Source: Methylobacterium sp. W2 (GTDB taxonomy: Bacteria; Pseudomonadota; Alphaproteobacteria; Rhizobiales; Beijerinckiaceae). From it: 64,000 nucleotides of DNA. The notes under the pieces were generated by a model, which did not search any database, was not told the DNA's origin, and saw only the letters and a list, made by a program, of their open reading frames with translations. Both the position numbers and the translations under genes were made by a program. Below are positions 58,355-64,000 of the stretch, one piece after another. The stretch covers positions 1 through 64,000 of the forward strand of contig NZ_VMOA01000014.1 in assembly GCF_020662345.1 (NCBI RefSeq), in the 5' to 3' direction. Within the stretch, counting starts at the first letter, position 1, and each line of letters starts with the position of its first letter.

Positions 58355-59035
58355 CTACAGACCCGTATCGATGACGCTGGTGAGGACGGTGCCGTAGTGG
58401 CAGGCCGTCGCGGCGAGAACGAAGGCGTGCCAGATGGCGTTCTGGTACGGCAGGCTGCGCCAGACGTGGAAGATGATCCCCAGCGAGTACAGCATACCGC
58501 CGATGGCCAGGAGCCAGAGAGCTTCGGGCTTGAGCGCTCCGATCACCGAGTCGTAGGTGGCGACGCCGCTCCATCCGAGGAGCAGGTAGAGGCCGATGGC
58601 CGCCCGGTCGAAACGGCCGGGCAGGAGAAGCTTCAGGGCGATGCCGATTCCCGCCAGGACCCAGATGAAGGCCAGCAGGATCCAGGCCGTCGATCCGCGT
58701 CCGACCAGGGCGACGAGGGGCGTATAGGTGCCGGCGATCATGAGGTAGATGATGGCGTGGTCGGCCCGGCGCAGGATCCACTTCCGCCGACCGACCGGCC
58801 ACATGTTGTACGTGGCCGAGACACCGAGCATCGACACCAGGGCGGCGGCATAGACCACCACCCCCGCACGCTCTGTCCAATCCAGCGGCGCCATCGCCGC
58901 GAGGATGACGATGGCGATGGCACCCGCGACGCCGAAGACGATACCGGCGATATGGATGGCGGCATCCGCCATCAATTCCTTGCGCGTGTAGTTCCAGCTC
59001 AGTCCGATGGGTCTACCGTCCTCAGCCAGAAACAT
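58355..59035 (-). CDS. Hemolysin III / PAQR-family membrane protein
   Basis: A 226-residue protein with seven predicted membrane segments. SATYNMWPVG and LRRADHAIIYLMIAGTYTP, plus AIWHAFVLAATACHY with its His pair near the end, match HlyIII/YqfA/PAQR proteins. Function in bacteria is unclear; metal-dependent hydrolase activity has been proposed for the family. Confidence 0.88.
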   Translation of the reverse strand: MFLAEDGRPIGLSWNYTRKELMADAAIHIAGIVFGVAGAIAIVILAAMAPLDWTERAGVVVYAAALVSMLGVSATYNMWPVGRRKWILRRADHAIIYLMIAGTYTPLVALVGRGSTAWILLAFIWVLAGIGIALKLLLPGRFDRAAIGLYLLLGWSGVATYDSVIGALKPEALWLLAIGGMLYSLGIIFHVWRSLPYQNAIWHAFVLAATACHYGTVLTSVIDTGL

Positions 59036-59171
59036 CGCTGACTCCGAGCTATCCTAACCCAAGCTTAAGCGCCAAAGGACCGGACTCGTTCCCTGTTCGA
59101 ACTGCGTAGGCGGCGAGCATCGTGAACCGCCGCCTACAGGATTCCTGCGTATTGTCTCGGTGGGGCGACCC

Positions 59172-59360
59172 TCAGAAGGAGAAGGTCGTGAAGCGGCTCG
59201 CGAGGACGACGGCCCAGGCCGCTCCGAGAAGTCCCGTAAGACCGACGACGACCTTCCGGGTCCGCGCATGGCGCGTCCCCTCCATGTCGGCGCCTTCGCG
59301 TGCCGTCTGGTCGCGCTCAACGAGTACCTGCTCTTCCGACACGAGGCGTTGGTCGTGCAT
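59172..59360 (-). CDS. Small membrane-anchored hypothetical protein
   Basis: A 62-residue frame from ATG 59360: MHDQRLVSEEQVLVERDQTA, then a basic stretch and one hydrophobic helix (VVVGLTGLLGAAWAVVLASR) near the C terminus. No family recognised; the ribosome site is weak. Confidence 0.45.
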   Translation of the reverse strand: MHDQRLVSEEQVLVERDQTAREGADMEGTRHARTRKVVVGLTGLLGAAWAVVLASRFTTFSF

Positions 59361-59694
59361 GCTGGACGGCCTTTCGGTTGTGGCGTGACACTGCCCGGCG
59401 CCGCTCTCGCAGCGCCATCGACACATCGGCTAACGGTACAAACCCAAGCTTGGTTTCGCTGCGACGCAACAAAACATGGCCGAGGTGACGCTCGCCGATG
59501 TCGACCGACACGGTGCAAGCATCCGGCCAATCCGCACCCGCTATCGGGCATCGCGGCGACGCGGTCTGTGCGATGCAACAGCCGGCGCGCCGACGAGATC
59601 CGGAACCAGGGCGGGAATTACCCCCTCGCTCGCGGGCGAAAGACCGTCTCCCTGCCCCCCGGGGCCCCGCTACGATTTGTCCCCGGGAAGGGGC
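59361..59694. other. Gap without recognised gene
   Basis: Between the small membrane protein and ctaA no supported gene, RNA or strong repeat was seen. Frames present have shadow-like composition. Confidence 0.5.
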
Positions 59695-60822
59695 TTAAGC
59701 GCCTCGGCTCGTCATGCCCTCGAAGCCGAAGGCGGCGGTGGCACCGGCGGAAGATGCCGGGATGCGCTGGGCCGCCCCCCGGCTGAGCCGGGCATGAACG
59801 GTCGCCATCATCAGGACTGCCATGGCGAAGACCTGATGGGCGAGGCCCGCCCAGAGGGGCACCGCCAGCAACAGGGTCACGATGCCCAACCCGGCCTGCG
59901 CCAGGGTCAGGCCCGCGATGCCCACGGCACGGCGGGCCGTGCCGCTCGCGGGAAGCCGCCTGCTCGCGTCGATGGCGTGGAACAGCGCCACCGCCAGAAG
60001 GAGATAGGCCATCAGACGGTGGTTGAACTGCACCAGGGTGACGTTGTCGATGAAGTTCTCGATCCACGGGCTGACCGCGAACAGTTCGGACGCCCCCGGC
60101 ACGAAGACGCCGTCCATGTCGGGCCAGGTATTGTGCACGAGCCCGGCCTTCGAGCCGGCGACGAGTCCGCCGAGACCGATCTGGAGCAGGACGAGGATCG
60201 GCAGCAGTCCGGCCGTGATCCGCAGGCGCCCTGGTGCGGGCTCGGACGGGCCGGACCGCAACCCGGCCGCCAGCCAGACGAGACCGGCCAGGATCAGGCT
60301 CGCCGTGGTCAGGTGCAGGGCGAGCTTGAGGGGCGCCACCGCCGTCATTCCCGGCTGGAGACCGGAGGCGACCATGATCCAGCCGATGGCGCCCTGAAGA
60401 CCGCCGAGGGCGCCGAGGGCAAGGAGCCCGTATCCGAGGCGCCGGTCGACGAGGCCGCGCCACCAGAACACGAGGAGCGGCAGGAAGAAGGCGAGCCCGA
60501 GGATGCGCCCGAGCAGGCGGTGGCCCCATTCCCAGGCATAAATGACCTTGAAGTCCGACAACCCCATGCCCTGGTTGAGGATGCGGTATTGCGGCGTGCC
60601 CTTGTACTTGTCGAACTCGGCGGCCCAGGCCTGTTCGGAGACCGGGGGGACCACGCCCGTCACCGGCCGCCATTCGGTGATCGACAATCCCGATCCCGTC
60701 AGGCGGGTGGCACCGCCGACGGCGACCATGGCCACGACGAGGATCGCCAGCGTGTAGAGCCAGATGCGCACCGGGTTCCTGGAACGGACCGGTGCGGTCG
60801 GGGTGGTTTCGCGTGAAGGCAT
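59695..60822 (-). CDS. ctaA: Heme A synthase (Cox15/CtaA)
   Basis: A 375-residue protein with eight predicted helices. It has the family's His ligands in EWGHRLLGR, LALHLTTA, FNHRLMAY and LAHQVFA. It converts heme O to heme A for cytochrome oxidase. The start is ATG 60822; upstream frame to 61122 is not coding. The GFEGMTSRGA end is unremarkable. Confidence 0.92.
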   Translation of the reverse strand: MPSRETTPTAPVRSRNPVRIWLYTLAILVVAMVAVGGATRLTGSGLSITEWRPVTGVVPPVSEQAWAAEFDKYKGTPQYRILNQGMGLSDFKVIYAWEWGHRLLGRILGLAFFLPLLVFWWRGLVDRRLGYGLLALGALGGLQGAIGWIMVASGLQPGMTAVAPLKLALHLTTASLILAGLVWLAAGLRSGPSEPAPGRLRITAGLLPILVLLQIGLGGLVAGSKAGLVHNTWPDMDGVFVPGASELFAVSPWIENFIDNVTLVQFNHRLMAYLLLAVALFHAIDASRRLPASGTARRAVGIAGLTLAQAGLGIVTLLLAVPLWAGLAHQVFAMAVLMMATVHARLSRGAAQRIPASSAGATAAFGFEGMTSRGA

Positions 60823-61081
60823 CGCGGTGGCGGGCTCGCGTGGTGTCGGGATCGGCGCGGGTTTCCCGTGCCTCGCGCCCTGCGTTACGCATGCGGGGCC
60901 GCCGGGGCAACGTCGCCCAGGGCCGCAGAGGCGCCGGATGCGGCGCGAGCGGCAATTGCCTTGCCGCGGCGGGCGGCCTAACCCCGGCGGACCGGCTGCG
61001 CGGCAAGTCGACGGACACCCCTGCCGGACCTCCCGCCGGGGAGAAGGCCCATGCCAAAGGCCCACGTACAGGAGAGCGCCC

Positions 61082-61300
61082 ATGCGCCGCCGCACCCGCA
61101 CGCTGCTCGGCACGATCGGCATGCTCGCCTTCGTGGCGCTCTACGCGCCCCTCGCCATGGCCTTGGCCGACAGCCGCATCTCGCAGACGCCGCCGGCCGT
61201 GCAGGCGATCCTCTACGCCTTCCTCGGCATCGCCTGGATCTTCCCGCTGATGCCGCTGATCCGCTGGATGGAGCGAAAGGACGTCGACGGCGGGAGTTGA
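61082..61300 (+). CDS. DUF2842 small membrane protein
   Basis: A 72-residue protein with two membrane helices (TIGMLAFVALYAPLAMALA; AILYAFLGIAWIFPLMPLIR) and a WMERKD end, the DUF2842 pattern of alphaproteobacteria. Divergent from ctaA across about 260 bases. Unknown function. Confidence 0.8.
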   Translation: MRRRTRTLLGTIGMLAFVALYAPLAMALADSRISQTPPAVQAILYAFLGIAWIFPLMPLIRWMERKDVDGGS

Positions 61301-61317
61301 ACCCTAAGCAGGTTCAG

Positions 61318-61338
61318 CAAAAGTGGTCACCGGTTTTG
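61318..61338. repeat. Imperfect palindrome resembling a dispersed repeat
   Basis: CAAAAGTGGTCACCGGTTTTG is palindromic at 16 of 20 paired positions and resembles short AAAGTGG...ACCGGTTTTG elements scattered in genomes of this order (from memory). It lies 18 bases after the DUF2842 stop, where such elements often sit. Confidence 0.35.
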
Positions 61339-61521
61339 CGGCCTAATACCCGTGATATTTTAATAGCTTAAGCGATGTGAAGCGGTGGCTTGCCCACGCG
61401 AGCCTGCGTAGGGTTTCGCCCGACGCCGGGATTTCGCCGCACTCGGCCGTCACAGGCTTGGGCACGCTTCGATGTTCCGTCAGACCCAGGCCGAGATCCG
61501 CCGCTCCATGAACCGATCCTC

Positions 61522-61932
61522 ATGAACCGATTCCTCGCGTCCTTCCTGCTCGTAGGCGTCGGCTGCGCCGCTCTCCCGGTTCTCGCCACCCAGGCCTCGG
61601 CGCAGAATGCGCCCCGCTCGATGGCGGAATGCGAGCGCCTCAAGAACGATCTCGCCTACAACCAGTGCCTCGCGATGTTCGGGCCGGCCGCCAGGAATGT
61701 CGGAGGCGGGGGCAGCGACGGGGGATCGGCCTCCTCCGTGGCGACGGCGCTCGCCGCCGTGCCGCCGGTCAGCACCGAATCCCTGCCCATGGCCGACGAG
61801 CCCGCGCAGGAGGCCGGCAGGGGCCAGCGCGGCAGGCGTGGACGCTACACCCGTCACGGCCGCCAGAGCGCCAGCTTCACCGTCGGTGGAAGCGAGAGCC
61901 GCTCGTCCTACCGCCGTCGCCGACGGCATTAG
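61522..61932 (+). CDS. Secreted small basic protein
   Basis: A 136-residue protein. Signal peptide: MNRFLASFLLVGVGCAALPV, with cleavage near ASAQN. Mature start is helical (RSMAECERLKNDLAYNQCLA, with a Cys pair); the rest is Gly/Ser-rich and ends in an Arg-rich tail. No family known; the tail suggests binding to an acidic partner. Confidence 0.7.
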   Translation: MNRFLASFLLVGVGCAALPVLATQASAQNAPRSMAECERLKNDLAYNQCLAMFGPAARNVGGGGSDGGSASSVATALAAVPPVSTESLPMADEPAQEAGRGQRGRRGRYTRHGRQSASFTVGGSESRSSYRRRRRH

Positions 61933-61938
61933 CCGGGC

Positions 61939-63003
61939 TCACGCGACATTGAGCCGCCGCCCGCGATTCCAGGCGAGGAACGGAACGCCCGACAGCAGCG
62001 CGGAGAGCGCCACCTTCGATTGATGCAGCCCATTCACCGAGACCCGCGGCAGGGCATGGAGATGGCCGGCATGGCCGGGGAAGAGATGGCCGGGACGGGT
62101 CGTCACGGCCGTGACGAAACCGGCCTCGCGGGCGATGTCGAATTCCCGCCCCCCGGCCGAAGTCGGATCGCCCACCGGATAGGACAGATGCCGGACCGGC
62201 CGTCCAATCTCCCGCGCGATCCGCGCCCTGCCCTCCCCGATCTCATGGCGGACCCGCTCCTCCCCGTGTTTCGCCAGCATGGGATGGTCGATGGTATGGG
62301 CTCCGATCGACAATGCGGGATCGGCCGCCAGACCGCGCAACTCCCCCCAGGACAGGCAGAGCTCCCCCGCCACCCGTCCGATTCCGATGCCGGCCTCGCC
62401 GCAGAGGTCGGCGATGGTGGCGAGCAGGAACTCCTCCGATCCGGCGCGCAGGTGCCGGTAGATCGCGGCGAAGGCCGCCATCTTCTCCCCCGCCGTGGCG
62501 GCGGGCAGATCGAGGGGCGGGGCCTCGTCCCGACGCACCCTCACCCGGTCGAGGCGACCGATCGCGCGTTCGAGTTCGATCCACCACAGGCGGCCCCGCC
62601 CCTCGGCGAACTCGCTCGTGACGAACAGCGTCCACGGGACGCGGTGCCGGCTTAGAATGGGAACGGCGTGGCGGGCGTTGTCGCGATAGCCGTCATCGAA
62701 GGTCAGGACGGCGAAGGGCCTGCCTCCGCTGGGCCGGACGAGCCGCTCGGGCACGGAATCGAGGCCGATCACGTCGAACCCCTTCGCGGCCAGCGTGACC
62801 AGCACCGCGTCGAGGAAGTCCGGCGTGATCGAGAGAATACCGTTGGGGGCGAAGGCCCTGGCGGGGGCCGGATCGACATGGTGGAAGGTCAGGATCAGGC
62901 CGCGCCCTTGCGCGACGCGCTTCAGCCAACGGTCGGCCCCCGAGGCGGCGATGGCGCGAAAGCCCGCATCGAACAGGCGGTGACGGAACTCGGGCGAGGG
63001 CAT
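61939..63003 (-). CDS. Polysaccharide deacetylase (CE4) family protein
   Basis: A 354-residue protein with CE4 motifs: LTFDDGYRDN, HTIDHPML and YPVGDP, so N-deacetylation of a glycan is expected. It resembles deacetylases in exopolysaccharide clusters. ATG 63003 is preferred; GTG 63012 is an alternative. Divergent from the next gene across about 187 bases. Confidence 0.9.
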   Translation of the reverse strand: MPSPEFRHRLFDAGFRAIAASGADRWLKRVAQGRGLILTFHHVDPAPARAFAPNGILSITPDFLDAVLVTLAAKGFDVIGLDSVPERLVRPSGGRPFAVLTFDDGYRDNARHAVPILSRHRVPWTLFVTSEFAEGRGRLWWIELERAIGRLDRVRVRRDEAPPLDLPAATAGEKMAAFAAIYRHLRAGSEEFLLATIADLCGEAGIGIGRVAGELCLSWGELRGLAADPALSIGAHTIDHPMLAKHGEERVRHEIGEGRARIAREIGRPVRHLSYPVGDPTSAGGREFDIAREAGFVTAVTTRPGHLFPGHAGHLHALPRVSVNGLHQSKVALSALLSGVPFLAWNRGRRLNVA

Positions 63004-63189
63004 GGGCGTCACCGGAGAGGAGCGGAGCAGGCGGACATTCGGCCACCAACCCGCAAGGTTTCGTTACCCACATCGCGAGATGATGCCCTGCCGTTTCCCA
63101 TCGTCACCGGCGCTTAAGGAGCCGGAGGGCTAGTACTCGCCGATGGAGGCTCGTGCGCCGCGCTCGCGGAGCCGTGCCAGGGAGCGGTG

Positions 63190-64000
63190 ATGGCGGTTCT
63201 TGTTCACGATCTCACTGGAGCAGGCATGATTCAGGAGCGCGTCCGTGGGCAACTGGTTCCGGAGGTGTTTCGCGACCTGGCCAGCGTCGAGGCTCTGTGG
63301 CGGAGCGTAGAGAGCGACCCCGCCGCGTTGTCGACCCCGTATCAGCGCTTCGACTGGGTCTCGGCCTTCGTCTCGGCCAAGCTCGGCTGCACCCCGGCGG
63401 AGCAGGACGCCTCCCTGCGGGTCATCGTCCTGCGCGATCCCGGCGGACGACCCCGCGTGATCCTGCCGCTTCAGGTCGCGCGCGAACGCGGCGTCCGCGT
63501 GGCGCGGGTGATCGGCTGCAAGCACGCGAACTACCACATGCCGATGTTCGCCTCCCGCGAGGCGGCGGCCATGCGCGCCGAGGATCTCGTCGGACTGCTG
63601 CGCCGCGTCGGGCACGAGGCCGGGATCGACGTCTATCTGCTCGGGCATCAGCCGCGTTTCTGGGACGGCGCCGCCAATCCGTTGAGCCTCCACGCCGCGC
63701 CGGCGGTGAGCGACGCCTACGGCCTGATCCTCGGCCCCGACCCCGAGACCACCGCCAAGCGCGTCTTCAGCGCGGACGCGCGCAAGAAGATGCGCTCGAA
63801 GGAGAGGAAGCTGATCGAGGCCTTCGGCCCCGTGGAGTATCGGGTTGCCGCGAATGCCGAGGAGGTGAGGGCCTACCTCTCCGCCTTCTTCACGCAGAAG
63901 GCCTCGCGCTTTGCTGCCATGGACATCGCCAATCCCTATGCCGACGAGGGTATCCGCCGCTTCATCGCCACCGGTGCCTGCCGGCAGGACGATCCGAACG
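63190..64000 (+). CDS. GNAT/CelD-like acetyltransferase, 3' end outside window
   Basis: The frame from ATG 63190 (GGGAG about six bases upstream) stays open to the right edge, giving 270 residues so far. VEALWRSVESDPAALSTPYQ, then RFDWVSAFV opens a BioF2/CelD-type acyltransferase domain (PF13480-like), and ADARKKMRSKERKLIEAFGP suits its second half. It is likely involved in exopolysaccharide or cell-surface glycan modification with the divergent deacetylase. Confidence 0.8.
   Translation, partial: MAVLVHDLTGAGMIQERVRGQLVPEVFRDLASVEALWRSVESDPAALSTPYQRFDWVSAFVSAKLGCTPAEQDASLRVIVLRDPGGRPRVILPLQVARERGVRVARVIGCKHANYHMPMFASREAAAMRAEDLVGLLRRVGHEAGIDVYLLGHQPRFWDGAANPLSLHAAPAVSDAYGLILGPDPETTAKRVFSADARKKMRSKERKLIEAFGPVEYRVAANAEEVRAYLSAFFTQKASRFAAMDIANPYADEGIRRFIATGACRQDDPN

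Noticed and set aside
1..64000. CRISPR array, IS element, rRNA or tRNA
   Set aside because: No regularly spaced repeats, transposase frames or RNA gene signatures were noticed on either strand.

Overview
The window reads as high-GC alphaproteobacterial chromosome of the Methylobacterium/Methylorubrum kind (Hyphomicrobiales). This is inferred from protein character and gene content (RlpA, DacF, Tmk, HolB, MetG, TatD, CtaA/Cox15-type heme A synthase, DUF2842); no marker or database search was possible. No rRNA or tRNA gene was seen.

About 0.2-38.05 kb is a nearly complete lambdoid/HK97-type siphovirus prophage with a tail module resembling the gene transfer agent (GTA) of Rhodobacter. Its late region is transcribed leftward and, read right to left, holds: a NusG-like protein, HNH nuclease, small and large terminase, portal, U35 prohead protease, HK97 capsid, connector, head-tail adaptor, DUF3168 tail terminator, tail tube, GTA-gp10 tail chaperone with a predicted lambda-type -1 frameshift extension, HK97-gp10-like protein, tape measure, three distal tail proteins, host-specificity hub, tail fibre, an unexpected FAD-dependent oxidoreductase, and a GH24 endolysin. 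Many genes overlap by 1 or 4 bases, which suggests one translationally coupled operon. Two spaced palindromes sit just upstream of the terminase.

The leftward early segment (24.2-30.8 kb) holds small unknown genes, a DUF3800 protein, a large AEP/D5-like primase-helicase and two Cro-like regulators. A divergent CI-like repressor (30.85-31.53 kb) is bracketed by five copies of a 15-base palindromic operator. Two copies lie over a recognisable rightward early promoter that drives a compact operon of about a dozen genes ending in an AT-rich DNA-binding regulator, a putative excisionase and a tyrosine integrase. A nested inverted repeat of about 118 bases with G-rich iterations lies between the late and early modules.

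From 38.27 kb the chromosome holds: a ParA ATPase with a small partner; a cell-wall and replication cluster (rlpA-like, dacF, tmk, holB, metG, tatD, a beta-lactamase-fold hydrolase); an SGNH hydrolase; a leftward heavy-metal RND efflux pair with no outer-membrane partner in view; alkA; an EamA exporter; a VOC protein; a LuxR regulator without LuxI; a DUF488 protein; a GH25 lysozyme-like lipoprotein; a hemolysin-III-family membrane protein; ctaA; DUF2842; a small secreted basic protein; and a divergent polysaccharide deacetylase/acetyltransferase pair whose second member runs off the right edge.
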